A DNA stretch of 64,000 nt, taken from Haemaphysalis longicornis. Its lineage: Eukaryota > Arthropoda > Arachnida > Ixodida > Ixodidae. Positions 11,751 through 23,880 of this stretch are shown here, piece after piece. The notes below the pieces were generated by a model, which ran no database searches, was not told the origin of the DNA, and saw only the letters and a program-made list of their open reading frames with translations. The translations under genes and the position numbers were made by a program. Each line of letters begins with the position of its first letter. Positions within the stretch are counted from its first letter, which is position 1. The stretch lies in the NCBI GenBank assembly GCA_013339765.2, contig CM023451.1:150467623-150531622 (forward strand), in the 5' to 3' direction.

Positions 11751-13995
11751 GGCTAACTTATGCACCCACCTGTAGCTGCTATGGGGTTGCTCAGGGACCT
11801 CCAATTCTTGCTGAAGCAGCTCTCGATATACTACGGCACAAAGGTTATATTTCAGGTATTGGCCGTTTCATAATGAGGATGATTCAGTTGGCTCATATTG
11901 AGAACGGGGCACGCCAATTTCCAAGCAATCCACCCATCGTGGCAGCGCGACAGGCGCAGATCTAGAAAATACGGGCTCATTTCCACGGCACCGAAACTGG
12001 GCGCTGTTGTACGTGATTTTTCGCGCACCGTTAGCATGAAGAAAAAGCAAAGTAAACACCAAGTGTTATTCTCATGCTCCCCTTAGCTTCTGGTTCACTT
12101 CAGTGTAATAACAAACAAACGTTCCTGCGGTGCCAAGAAAAAAAAAACGATTTGGCAGGCAACCTCTTTTCTGAACTCCGACACTGGACCACTCAGTATC
12201 GCACTAATCCCAATAAAATCTTGCAAATTCTATTGCGCATAAAAAAATTTATCCCGTAATTTTGCACCAACGCTATTTCGGATCGCTGTCTCTGTTCACT
12301 TCGTACCAGGTTGCGGTCGACCTGATGTGTACATGACAGAATCCGCAGCGGACCTCTCAGCCCTTTGTGAGAGTTCGGGGAGTGAAGAGATCGGATACGA
12401 TCGTATACGAGTTAGATGCGCCATCTGGGAAGGAATAAGGAAAGCAGGGATAAAAAGTATATGCGTAACTGCCGCATGTCGCTTGCGGTAATCGAAGCAC
12501 AGGGACAGAGATTGCACCGTCATTAGTAAGATATTCGAACCTTCCCGATACCGCGGAGAAACCAGTTACATCGAGAATTGCTTTGCCTTAGAAAAATGTG
12601 CCCTCTTGGCGTTGACCAACGCGTCTACCTCAAAAAGCTCTAACGTATAGAAATATTTTGTGTACCATTTTCTTGTTTTCGAGACCATGGCGAATTTGCG
12701 CACGCGTGTGCTGACTACTGCGGAGTAATTTTATGCCTAGAGGACAGATCGACGGATTACGCCTCTGTGTTTTAAGGTCGGGAACCATCCTAAATAAAAC
12801 ATGTAATACATACCGCACAAGAATGACACATATTAACCTGAAATGGGCGAATAGAGTTTTCTGATGCCTGCATATTTAGTTTAACAACTCAAGGTATAGA
12901 GATGTCCGATCATCAAATACACTGTTAGTGACCTGCACATTGCACTACGTTCCCACTCCCGCACCTTTAATGTTCATAGTTCTAAACACGACGCCGTTCG
13001 AATGCGCCAAATGTAACTAAAGCAAAACTGCGACGTATTTTTCTCTGAGAAGTCTTCTGCGGAACTTGACGCCAGCCTACAAGGAGCGCATAGAGAAGGC
13101 AAGGGAGAAGGAGTGAGTTTTGAGAGGCAGGCGATGAGAAGTCTGTGTTTTTGAGCCCACTGACCCAGAAACAAGTCAGCCTTTGGTTTCCCCAAAGAAT
13201 GAGCCTGGTGCCTTGGTCACGGGAAAAGGGGTTGAAAGCGAGGGGAATTTCTCAAGAACAATGGCCAGGTTGGCGAGGCCCGTCGTCCCAGTGGGGCTTC
13301 GGAGACAAGGAAGGTCGCGCGTTTGTGGGGACGTCAAGAACAGATGCCCCTACCTTCTCCTATACACTCCTCCGCATCGCAATCTGCAGTCGCGCGTATC
13401 ACAGACCTCTAGGGAGGCCTCATAGTACTTTGTTTCCTTTCCTCACTTGTGACTGCTTTGTGTCAGCCTGGTTCAGTCAAACGCTTTTCTTTGCTCCCGC
13501 GAGCACTTCTGAGAACCCTGGGCGTGTCATAACTGGGCGTGTCATGAAAGCACTACACTCCCTGAATTTTTGTATTGTACGCGGCTGAGTACTCGCTGCT
13601 TTCATCGTGTTGCCGAACTGAGGGGGCAATGACGAATGATAGTCAGTGGAGCGCTTGAGACAGCAATTGCTATGCATTGCTGTACAGCCGCAGGTGTCAG
13701 GGTTTCATACAGAGAAATGCTCGATTTCCAGCAAACGAGAATTGCCAGTTCGTCGCTTTGCTTCAAAACTGGCGTTGTGATTCGAATTACTGGTTTCCTA
13801 GAAGAAATTACAGTATCTGTAGGGAGAGGCTTGTGCGGAGGAACCTCGTCCGCGTAATGGGATTGGAAAGTACGAAGTTTGCAAGACGACGAACGCGCGA
13901 TTACACATCAAGGCGCAATGATTATATTTAAAACGTACTACTGGTGTCCGCAACTTGTTTCTTTTTCGACGCCTCCTTGTATTTGTTCTCCGTTG
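11751..13995. other. no gene recognised
   Basis: Several short frames, the longest being 147 codons at 13145-13588, show no domain and have competing frames on the other strand. Nothing supportable. Confidence 0.4.
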
Positions 13996-14259
13996 AAATC
14001 CTAGAATACGCCCTCCGCGGTGGCTCAGTGGCTAAAACATTGCGCTGCTGAGCACAAGGTCGCGGGTTCGATTCCCGGCCGCGGCGGCCGCTTTTCTCAT
14101 GGAGGCAAAAAGCAAAAACGCCCGTGTGTACGAGATTTCGGCGCACGTTAAAGATCCCCAGGTGGTCAAAACTAATCCGGAGCCCTCCACTACGGCGCGC
14201 CTCATCGCCTGCGTTGCGTCGGCGCAGTTAAACCCAACAATCAATCACAAATCCTAGAA
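13996..14259 (+). mobile_element. tRNA-derived SINE (Ruka-like) with target-site duplication
   Basis: The 5' part is a tRNA-like module with a pol III A box (TGGCTCAGTGG, 14021-14031) and B box (GGTTCGATTCC, 14065-14075). It is followed by a conserved unique body and a tail ending in CAATCAATCAC. The 11-bp sequence AAATCCTAGAA flanks it on both sides (13996-14006 and 14249-14259), the target duplication expected of LINE-mediated insertion. It resembles the Ruka SINE described from ixodid ticks, an assignment made from memory. The AATC-type tail matches the 3' tail of the LINE end at 27346-27445, which suggests a shared retrotransposition machinery. The intact duplication and boxes suggest a fairly young copy. 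Confidence 0.9.
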
Positions 14260-15128
14260 CACTGTTTCATATACCTAAACAAAAAAGGTATGGCAAGGAG
14301 CCTTGTAGTAAGTTATATTTTGCACGAAGTGATGTCCGTGAAGAGGCCCAAATCTGACAACGTATGTGTACCGATGGAAGCAATAAATATTTGCTCGAGG
14401 CTCAGTTGGCGTCGTTTATGCTTTCTCCATCCCACCAGGCCGCATCTGCAACAGTAGAAAACAAAAGTTGACGCTCTGGAAACATCCCTCGCTTTCTTTC
14501 GTTCAACACATTCAAGATCAGCAGATCAGCCTCCACCGAAACGATAATCTAGTCATAAAATAGCATTAAACGAATTTGCCTCTTTATGTGATTAAGTAGA
14601 GAAACAGCCACTCCTGTAGTGTCGGAACATCGAGTGCTCCAGCGGACGATATTTCCTACTTTAAGGAGTACTAGTGTATACCAGCTGCTTTTCTCCCAAA
14701 CCATCGCGCGCAAAAAAGCATATTCACTTATATGCGTATATTTCCTGTCGCACAGAACCGCTCCCGTGTGGACGAGTGCGTTACTAAAGCACTTTGGGCG
14801 GCTTCTCAAGCTGTCTCACCTCCCAGCAGCGAGGGCGAAGTGCCAACAACACTGCCGACAAATACTGGGAACCGCTGAGTTTGCGAGGAAAACAAGCTAG
14901 CGAAAGGAAATATTACTCAGGTAAAGCTCGACGCAGCGACGACAGGGGGCTGTCGCTGATTCCCCAATCTTCTTGGCGCCGCCCAACATTACGGCTGATT
15001 TCCGTGCACACCAAGGGATGTGCAAATCGTTGGGAGTGTAAGTTGCTTAGTGCTTCGGCGCCGGAAATTTAGTAGAAAGAGAAACAACAAACAAAAATGA
15101 CAACTCACGTTGGTTTGCGTGGGGTGTA
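14260..15128. other. no gene recognised
   Basis: Overlapping frames at 14549-15072 on both strands have no recognisable domain. Nothing else seen. Confidence 0.4.
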
Positions 15129-16320
15129 GGCCCGTTCGTCACATGGCCTTTCGTCATAGGCCGGTTCGTAATAGGCCGTTTGGTCACATAGGATCATTCG
15201 TCATAGGCCAGTTTGCCACTGAGGAAAGTCGTCACAGGAACGCAACAACAAAATTCCTGGCTTTTTTTAGACGTAAGTGGTGATGAGGCATGACTATAAC
15301 TACTTTGAAAACTTTTTTGCAAGTACCGGTCCTCTTAGCGGCCGCCACGGCGATCCTAAACTGGCAGTAAGGCCCGCCCAAAAAATGTTTGGCTTTCGGG
15401 GAACCCGTGCACGAATTATCCGGGTCCTGCAGTCCATACCGCTCCCAACCGTCCCCCTTGCCTTTCACATGAATGTCACGGTAGCAGGCGCACGCTCGCG
15501 TGACTAACTTGCAGTGGCCGTAGCACTCCTTTTTCTTGAATTTTTTTTTCATTTCGTTGCTCCCTCACTGGTCGCCAACTGCTCACAGCGTGGTCATTTT
15601 TGCCCCTTTCCTTGGAAAGCCTTTTTTGTGTGCACATAAGAACTCAATCGAACTGTCCGAAAGGAGGATATAAAAACGTGCAGCCCTATAGAAGGCATAT
15701 CCGCTCCCCACGCAGCTAGCTGATGGGGCGCCCTTTTGTTTATTTTGCCCGAGAGCTACTGCCAAGAATAGCGGACCGGCGCCCTGCGCATGCGCAGATG
15801 GCTACTGGAAAAGGTATATCAAACATTAGTCTCACCACTTGTATTAAACCACTAATAAGTGGCAAGAAATGGCCCATGTGAAATTTACAAGAACGAGAAG
15901 GTCGGTGCTATCACTTTCCCTATTGCGGGACCACTTAAAACCAGACGTCCTGGCCCGTCTTCAAAAACTTTGTTGGGCTACGTCCCTGTTCTCACTTTTC
16001 TGTCTTGGGTTGTCAAACTCCTATCTATATTCTTGTCCGAAACACGTCACCCTACTTGCCCACTCTGGCTTGCATTCTTTGTTGAGCTTTGCTAGATGTA
16101 CGGCCAAAAGTACAAAAAAAAAAAAAAAACAACCAACTAAACCCGTGCCTCGCTTCTCTCTTTTGAGTCGAAAAAAAAAAACAACACGTGGGCATTCATT
16201 TTGTGCACCTGTGATGAACTTTCCTAAGTGACAAAACTGGGCCTATGACGAATGATCCTATGTGACCAAACGGCCTATTACGAACCGGCCTATGACAAAA
16301 CGCCATGTGACGAACGGGCC
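15129..16320. mobile_element. DNA-transposon-like element with ~115-bp terminal inverted repeats
   Basis: The left end (15129 to about 15245) is the near-perfect reverse complement of the right end (about 16201-16320). The outer termini are GGCCCGTTCGTCACATGG and its complement. Each inverted repeat is itself built of five to six 15-18 bp sub-repeats of the type CCGNTTCGTCATAGG, as in elements whose transposase binds arrays of sites. GTA borders both outer ends and may be the target duplication. The interior has only short, domain-free frames and poly-A/poly-T tracts, so the copy is non-autonomous. The superfamily cannot be named. Confidence 0.88.
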
Positions 16321-16979
16321 GTATCCCGCTTGCGGGGGGGGGCCACGGGATCCGCTTCCGCACTTTCCCTAACGTACGTCACAAGCAGTATTCGCAATTA
16401 GACGCGACTGATGGCGACGTTCGTTATGCGTGCACAAGGCGGTGAGTGAAAGTTACCGTCGCCACTACACTCCCTGCATCGACGCAGAAGTTTGGTTCTT
16501 GGCACTGCTTTCAGAATGCGGCGTACATGTAACGACCAAGGCTGCAGCGATATCCGTTCGGAGATAAGTAAAAGCCAGGTACTTCGGGTGCAACGCAGAA
16601 CGTTAATGAAACGTGTTGGTAAACCACTCTCTACCCCTAAACCGACCAAAACTATACCAAACTACCTTAATTTACAAAAAGAATCTGTAAAATTGAGCCA
16701 GCGAACTTTTTACAGTGAAAAAAAAAATTCCGACTATTGCAAAAACTTTAGCGCTGCTGGGGCTCGTACCCATGGCGGGTGGCGTCAAAACTCGCGATTC
16801 TACCTTTAGGCGACGGAGGCAGAACAGCGGGGGTTGTTTTAGCAGTTTACAAAGAATAGAAGAAGTGTCCGAAGTGAACCAGCAGATGGCGCTGCGTGCG
16901 AGCAGAAGGCGGCGGGCTTGTACCCACAATGGAACGCAATCTGGGAGGCCTGAAATGCATTTTCCTTATACCCATTGAT
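16321..16979. other. no gene recognised
   Basis: It begins with a G-run. Frames at 16492-16978 on both strands shadow each other. No domain or repeat was identified until the satellite-bearing element begins near 16980. Confidence 0.4.
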
Positions 16980-19060
16980 TTCATCGTTTTTAATGCGTAG
17001 TAGTCTTAGCCTAGTACACCCCCAGCCAAGGCCGTGTAACGCCCTGCATTTGCGCAAAAATGCAGATATCACAGAAGTTCCTCTTGTAATATCTATAATG
17101 GCGTAAATAGAGATAACTGGTCGCACGAAATTTTGAAAAAATAAAAAATAGGAAAAATACAAGAAATACGGAAAATGGCCAAACGTGTAACGCCCTGCAT
17201 TTCCATAATAATGCAGATATCGCGAAAGTTCCACCTGTAATCGCTATAATAGCTTAAATGGAGATAATTGATAGAACTAAATTTGAAATCTAGAAAAATA
17301 AGAAAAATATAAAATAGTTACGGAAAATGTCGAAACGTATCACGCATGGCATTTCCCCAATAACGAAGATATCGCGGAAGTTCAACCTGTAATCGTTATA
17401 ATAGCGTAAATAGAAATAATTGCTGGAACGAAATTCTGGAAAAATACAAAAAAATAAGAAAACTATCAAATATTTATGGAAACTGGCCAACTAGGGAACG
17501 CCCTGAATTCCAACAATATTGCAGATTTTGGGAAAGTTCCACATGTAATCGTTATAATAACGTAAATGGAGATAATTGGTCAAAGGAAATTTGAAAGACT
17601 AGAAAATAAGAAAAATATAAAATAACTCCGGAAAATGGCCAACCATGTAACGCCCTGCATTTTTGCAATAATGCAGATTCGATGAAGTTCCACCTCTAAT
17701 CGTTAGAATAGCCTAAATACACATAATCGGTCGAACAAAAGTTTGAAAAACTAAAAAATAAAAAATATATAAAAAATAATTACGAAAATTGGCGAACCGT
17801 ATCACGCCCTGCATTTCCACAATATTGCAGATCTCGGGAATCTGCCCAATGTAATCTTCATATTAACGTAAATGGAGATAATAGGTCGAAAGAAATTTTG
17901 AAAAATATAAAAAAGAAAAATATTTAAAATTATGAGAAATGTCAAAACGTATAACGCATGCCACTCCCACAATAATGGAGATATCGCGAAAGTTCCGCCT
18001 GTAGTTGTTATAATAGCCTTAATGCACATAATCGGTCGAACGAAATTTTGAAAAACGAAAAAATAGAAAAAAATATTTAAAATAATTACGAAAACTGGCG
18101 AACCGTGTCACGCCCTGCATTTCCACAACAATCCCGGTCTCTGGAAAGTTCCCAATGTAATCGTTATAGTAATGTAAATGAATATAATTGGTCGAACGAA
18201 AATTTGAAAAACTAAAAAAAAGAAAAATGCAAAATAATTACGAAACTCACTAACCGTGTAACACCCTGAATTCCCACACTAATGCAGATTTCGGGAAAGT
18301 TCCAAACGTAATCGTTATAAAACGTAAATGGGGATAATTAGTAAAAGGAAATTTTGAAATATTAAAAATAAGAAAAATGTAAAATATTTCTGGAAAATGG
18401 CCAACCGTGTAACGCCCTGCATTTTCGCAATAATGCAGACTCGATGAAGTTCCATCTGTAGTCGTTATAATAGCCTAAATGGAGATAATTGGTAGAACAA
18501 AATTAAAAATAATAATAATTAACAAAAATATGAAAAAATACGGGAAATGGCAAACCGTATAACGACCTGCATTTCAACAATAATGTAGATTTTGCGGAAG
18601 TTCCACCTATAATCTTTATATTATCGTAAATTAGATTTACTGGTACAAAGAAATTTTGAAACGCTAAAAAATAGGAAAAATAAAAAAAAAGTACGGAAAA
18701 TGGATAACCGTGCAAAGCCCTGCATTTCCACAATAATGCAGATTTCCCGGAACTTTCAAATGTAGTCGTTATAATAGCGTAGATGGAGATTATTAGTGCA
18801 ACGAAATATTGAAAAAAAAAGAAAATTATTAAGCAAAACGGAAAGTGGCAATCCGTATAACGCCCTGCATTTCCACAATATATTCATATTTCGCGAATGT
18901 TCCACTTAAAATCGTTATATTAGCGTGAATAGAGATAATTGGTCGAACAAGATTTAGAAAAACGAAAAACTGACTGTAAAAACTCACACTCAAGAGAAGC
19001 GGCATAAGAATGCTATGCATTGTAAATTGAGCTTCTTGTACCAAGCACATTCAATTTTTT
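16980..19060 (+). mobile_element. dispersed element carrying a 152-bp satellite array, copy 1
   Basis: A satellite array (17033-18970) sits between two unique flanks. The left flank (about 16985-17032) carries the shared word TTAATGCGTAGTA, and the right flank (about 18971-19060) carries AACTCACACT then GCATAA.AATGCTA. Both flanks recur, in inverted orientation and around an array of the same satellite, at about 44014-44700. The satellite is therefore part of a larger dispersed unit, not an independently amplified block. There is no ORF in the unit and the ends are not fixed beyond the region of similarity. Confidence 0.75.
17033..18970 (+). repeat. satellite array, about 13 units of ~152 bp
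   Basis: Units begin near CGTGTAACGCCCTGCATTT at about 17033, 17187, 17336, 17494, 17646, 17797, 17947, 18105, 18256, 18406, 18556, 18708 and 18855. Each has, in order, a small hairpin (CTGCAT...ATGCAG), a GAAGTTCCACCTGTAATCG block, a TAATTGGTCGAACGAAA block and an A-rich stretch. Units are clearly diverged. Units 4-5 resemble units 9-10, and unit 6 resembles unit 11, more than their neighbours, giving a higher-order period near 763 bp (five units). Frames in the array are the product of its periodicity, not genes. Confidence 0.95.
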
Positions 19061-19867
19061 TTAGCGCTTTAGTTTCGCATAGGCTAACAAAACAAATTAT
19101 AAATCCAATTCCGCATTCCTGAAGCCTGAACGACTCGGTCTCCGCGTGTGCATTTGCCCTCTCCAAACCTTTTTATTTCTCGATTTTTTTTTTCCAAAGC
19201 GTACTGTTCGCGTGAGATGAAGAAGGGTTTTCTAGGCCTTTTTTGTTTTGTCTTGAATTATTTGCCTGTATTCTTGAAGGGCCTGAACGGTTTCTATAAG
19301 CCTCTGTAATGGGTATTTTTTGTAACCGCTAACCGCTAGCAGCCGCCGTTCATTTCTGTGACGACGAGAAGTACCAACCCCAATACAGTCAATTTGGCAT
19401 CCTTACAATTTTTACCTACAGCCTCGCGGTTAACTATTGTAACTAATGTAACTGTTGTCAGGCAAGTATTGTTAAGAATAGTCCAATGCGGTTTTTTTTT
19501 TCTTCTTCGTATTTCATTCATGAAGAGGGAAATTCGAATATTTTGGTATAATACTTTTTCAGTGATTGACGCGCTATTTAGACGGTTGCATACATGTATG
19601 CGGGCTGGAGTTTGCGAAGCAGCTATGTAATCCGAAAGAATCTAGCAACAACTCTTCTCGCGAAAACTGTAAAAACGTTTATGCTGTGTAAAGACAATAA
19701 CGGCCTTAGGGCGATGTTTGCCTTCTTTTGCGCAAACCTTCTGTCAGATACCTGTATATCATCCGGTGATTTCGGAACCATGAGGGATTATTAATATTTT
19801 TATTTTGCAGGAGGCTGGCTCAAGGGCTTGTCAGGGCTGCGGACAGCGCGTAACTGAGGTGAAGGCG
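19061..19867. other. no gene recognised
   Basis: Short frames at 19336-19794 have no domain. Poly-T tracts occur. Nothing else seen. Confidence 0.4.
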
Positions 19868-21065
19868 TTTTTTTTATTTATATCTTCGACAGTGCACATG
19901 TCTAAAAGGAGACCAGGGCTAAAGGCGAAAAACCGCCTGGTGGGGTAAACCATATTAAATTACACAGCATAAACCACATTAAACATACACAACCCGAAAG
20001 ATGTATTTGGTACTGAGGTTCGTTCTAGGCGATGCATTTCGACAGATATCGAAGTATTTCCAAGTTTTGATCGCCTTTTTTCAAGTTCATAAAACGCCCC
20101 AAGTACATTGCATAGAGACACAGGTTACCGAGTTGTCAGAGAAATATTTGTGTTTACTAAAAGCGTCCTGCACTTCTTTTTGAAAGTCGATAGGACGTCA
20201 TTAAAATTCCCACTTAGTTGTTGCATATTTATCCCTTTCGTTGACTGAAAATCAATGGTTCGCTATAGGCAATGCCCTTCGTTTTCGATTTAGGGTATTA
20301 TATTCGCCTGCGCTTTCAGGGGAAAATTTATATATCCCACTCCTGTTAATCCACTGTAGAAGCTTAAAACAATAAACGTGGTCGGCTTTCAGCACGTTGT
20401 ATTTTCTGAAGAGTGGTCGTGGTCTTAGATCGCGCCTATCCCCTTTAGAAATTTTCGCAAATTCGCAGAACTTTCTTTTGCAGAATAATTAACGTATCGT
20501 ATTATACGCGGTTGAGGTGTCCCAGACCAGGATTCCGTAGCTTAGCCTAGAATAGAAAAAGGAATAATGTAATGTCTGTTTCAGCCAGTTCGCTATCCGT
20601 ATGTGTATTTGATAAATTTGCCCCGTAACACGTGATAAATAGGATCTTAAGCCTATTGAAATGCGCAGTCAATGTATGGTCTTCGACAAACCAGACCCAT
20701 TTCATCTACTCGGTCCAGTGTCGTACCATTGAATGTTATACTCGTGTTGTAGGAATCTCTCTTTTTTATTTGTTTTGAAATAATGTACCTTGTTCTACAT
20801 GTATTTAGACTTAATGGATTTTTGTGGAGCCAGTTAGTAAGCTTTAGAAGGTGACTATTGGCAGCTCGTTCTGAATACTTTTTTGCTGTCCCCCCAAAAA
20901 AACATAATTTTGTGTCGTCAACGTACATGATCATGTCGATTGAGCCTGGAATGGCAGTTATGTCGTTTATATATAAAAAAAAACAAGAGAGATCCCAGAA
21001 TGGAGCCCTGCTGAACGCTACTGGTTATTTTTTTTAGTAGATGATATATTACCAGCTCATACATA
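19868..21065 (-). pseudogene. CR1/L2-like LINE remnant, reverse transcriptase 3' half
   Basis: On the minus strand the order is a QQGSILGSL motif (near 21030-20990, the counterpart of GVPQGSVLG), a LYINDI-type stretch, the polymerase active site YVDD (20914-20925), and LTNWLHKNPLSLN, typical of the RT thumb of CR1/L2/Jockey elements. Downstream sequence is broken by stops and frameshifts, and the element ends in a TTTATTTATA-bordered 3' end near 19868. It is 5' truncated and inactive. The family assignment rests on these motifs. Confidence 0.8.
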
Positions 21066-21984
21066 CTGGGTTCTGTCAGCGTAGTGATTTTTCATGATGC
21101 TTAGTGCTACCCCGTGCACAGTATCCTGTCTACCCCGTCCTGTCCACCCCGTCCTGTCCAAACCGTCGTACTCGAAAAAAAAAAACACAGTAACATGACT
21201 GTCTGCTTTGGGTTCTCCGGGCCCCGGGGGCGGCAAACACGGGTCTTAATGTTCGGCGAAAGATAGTTAATTCCCTACACAACGAGCTCCTGGCCCTACT
21301 TCCAGAGTGTGTGACGCAGTGTTGGCCTCGTCAGCGAGTGAAATGGGGAGCAGGCCATGGCGGAGAATGTATGCCCCCAATTTGGTGAGCACGTCTTCCA
21401 GGACTGGAGCCCCGTTTCTGACCTTGCGTATTAAGACTTTGGGCCCTTTGGGAAGTCCTCCTGGCAGTGGTTTTGGGTTGAGGGATTTTGCGGTGCGGAG
21501 ATTCACCCTGCTATCACGCTCGGCAGTGGCTCCGCTTTCCGCGGAGTCAGCAGGACGCGATGTAATCTAGTCAGCTCCCAAAACGTAACAGTAATGTGCA
21601 TGCTTCGCTCATATTTCTAAGCTCGAACATTCTGGAAAACGCTGAAGGCCCTTGGAAGACGTCGTGGTAAATGAGAGCACGCCTCACGCTCTCACCATTT
21701 AATTAACCCCAAATTGTTCTAAATGCAAAGATCCCTCAGATACAAATACGGAGTCGGCGCTACTGCCCCGGTCGAGATTGCTTTAGGTAACTTGACCCGA
21801 GGTAACCGTTTTGTTAGCAACTTAATTAAAATATTAGATACCGAGACGCTGGGAGAAAGAGGGTAACAGCAGGAGTGTGGGACTGGTCGCCGCGCTTTCA
21901 ACATTTGTTGCGCCAATAGATAATATAAGTGGAACAAATAAAATCAACCCCAAACGCTCAACAAGGTCCTCCAAACAAGGTCTC
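21066..21984. other. GC-rich stretch with antiparallel frames; no gene recognised
   Basis: Between about 21215 and 21570 the sequence is GC-richer, with a plus frame of 87 codons (21307-21570) and a minus frame of 79 codons (21267-21506). Neither has a recognisable domain. Before it (21120-21165) lie three copies of a CCCCGTCCTGTC-like word. It may be a fragment of a host exon or of a transposon ORF. Confidence 0.3.
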
Positions 21985-22959
21985 CTTTCGTCGCAATTCT
22001 CGACAAAAGACGATAGTCGACTAGCGCCTCTGGCAACTAATTGTCGCCCTTCTCTTTCCCGCTCACCTCTCATGCTAATCCTCTCCCGTGTTATTCCTCC
22101 CTGGATAATCCGCTAGAAATTTGCTCAAGTCAATTTAAATTTACCGCGTTGCACTGCTCCAACTCGGGTACCGCGATGCCAACGCCGCCGTACGGCGGAG
22201 ACGCGCGTGAATCGAGGCATCCTACTACAGCGTTTATAGAACCATGTTGCCCTTACTCCACGAGCGTTCCAAGCGAAACGTGGAATCTATCTAGTAGAAC
22301 CGTTCGTTGCTGTAGCGGTTAGATTTCTTAAATGCCTCCAGAAGCTATAGTAGTGCGGGGAAGAGCAGGCGACGGTTTTCTGCAGTTGATGTAGTATTTC
22401 ATTTGCTATCGAAAAAACCAAAGATTCATAATTTTTTTTAATAAAGGATCACTACAAATATTACTGATGTATTAATTTTCTGCCTTATATTTGCGTTTAT
22501 GTCGTGTCCTTGTTCAACAATGTTGACAAGTACGAACATTGACACCGGACTTAGACGTATAAGACAAATAACGTCATATAATACAAATATAAGACAAATG
22601 CGCAGCTATTGTTTCACTTTGGTTAGGTGGCTGAATAGAGTCACAGAAAGACCTACAGTGATTTCTCGGTGTAATAGTCGTTTAGTAGTGTGTGTACTAA
22701 TGAAGTGTGGAGAACTGTAGGGAGTGGTGTGATAGAGTTGTGAAGTGATACATGTAGTGTGCATGGTTTCCTGCTGGGGGGACCTTTTAGTATGTTTTTG
22801 ATTACCATGTCTGGAACTATTGTTATTTTAGGCGACCCGTGTAGTATTTACCACAAAGGGTCTTTGTATCGGTGATTATTACATTTTCTTTTATACAGAT
22901 ATACAGACAGGCCAAAATTTAAGCGTTTAAGTAGCCCAAGAAAGTCTGTCTTTTAAAAT
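21985..22959 (+). mobile_element. repeat family X, copy 2, interrupted
   Basis: It is collinear with the copy at 10311-11050 over its whole length, but with a degraded 5' end (the GGCCGCGTATCTGC start is not recognisable) and an extra block of about 240 bases at 22658-22896. The sequence resumes after the block at ATACAGACAGGCCAAAATTT, which directly continues the family consensus. Confidence 0.75.
22658..22896. mobile_element. ~240-bp insertion inside family X copy 2
   Basis: This block is absent from the other three copies of family X and is G/T-rich. It contains the word TCGGTG near both ends. No ORF, terminal inverted repeat or clear target duplication was found. It is either a nested unknown element or local sequence gain. 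Confidence 0.5.
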
Positions 22960-23174
22960 GTTCCAGTGTTTCTGGGGGTTCCGTACAGAAAAACCATGTC
23001 CTAAACAAATAGAAAGTTAGCTTTGGAATCCTGCAGCGTAGCTTGGCGAAGGTCACTCTGCATTGCCGAGAACAACAAAAATGAACACTCCACCTGAACT
23101 TTAAATGTTGATTCTATTCAAATGATAAGAGTGCGTCTTAATCAGTACCATCTAAATGACATTATAGTCTTAAT
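22960..23174. other. no gene recognised
   Basis: Anonymous sequence between family X copy 2 and the LINE RNase H remnant. It may hold the LINE 3' untranslated region, but no tail is visible. Confidence 0.3.
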
Positions 23175-23880
23175 CTTGAAGATCCAAAAGAGCCAGATAA
23201 GGTATGCCGAATTGAACGGGCCCTGTGACAGCGAGATTAGCTAAATGGTCCGCTAACTCGCTTCCCTGATGTCCGTATGGCCAGGCACCAAAGCCAAAAA
23301 TACCTCCTTTACATACCTTGGAACAAAAAACAATAATGTGCCGTGCATTTTAGAGTCGGAAGAGGAACTAACGCCGATGTAACTGACATATAATCAGGTA
23401 ATATGATGATTTCTGATTCATGTTGCGGCACTTTACATAAAGAGAGAGCTATTGCTAAAACGTCTGCCATAAAAATGGGTGTCTAGTCTGGTATTCGTAG
23501 CGAATAACTTCAATCTAGAGATTGGGAAAAAGTACCAATTCCAGCTTACTCGCCATTTTGAGATGCATCTGTATAAATCACAGAAGGCGCAAGATACTTG
23601 GATAAATACTCCTTTAAAATAGCGGTTAGTAGAGAGCAGCCCAAGGGAAGCGGTTTTCGAATAAAAACTCACCATCTCGCTCAATAGCGGGTACTGGGAT
23701 AACTTCATATAGTTTAACAGAAATACAAGCAGGGCATTTTTGAACAGATTTTACTTGCGGGGAAATATGTTTCGGCCACGGAGATGTAAAGAAAAGAATA
23801 AAACCGAAGCACGAATAAATATAGGCTTGACCTCGTATTCTTGTCATTTTTATCCTTGTCGATTGGAAATGATTGGCCAA
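23175..23880 (-). pseudogene. non-LTR retrotransposon RNase H domain remnant
   Basis: On the minus strand three RNase H landmarks occur in order: YTDAS (about 23576-23561), a helix with ADVLAIALSL, and GHQGSELADHLANLA (about 23282-23230), the counterpart of the GH.G...NE.AD.LA motif. Upstream residues include LYEVIPVPAIERDG, as is common before this domain in LINE polyproteins. Stops and frameshifts break it. RNase H occurs in I, Jockey-related and LOA-type LINEs. The exact clade is not resolved. Confidence 0.7.

Noticed and set aside
13145..13588. 147-codon plus-strand frame as a gene
   Set aside because: It has no domain, no composition contrast with its flanks, and competing frames on the same and opposite strands.
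14010..14090. Functional tRNA gene
   Set aside because: A and B boxes are present, but the sequence continues into a SINE body with target duplications and the tRNA fold is incomplete.
17033..18970. CRISPR-like periodic repeats
   Set aside because: The repeated unit is about 152 bp with no spacer/repeat alternation, and the setting is eukaryotic. This is satellite DNA.
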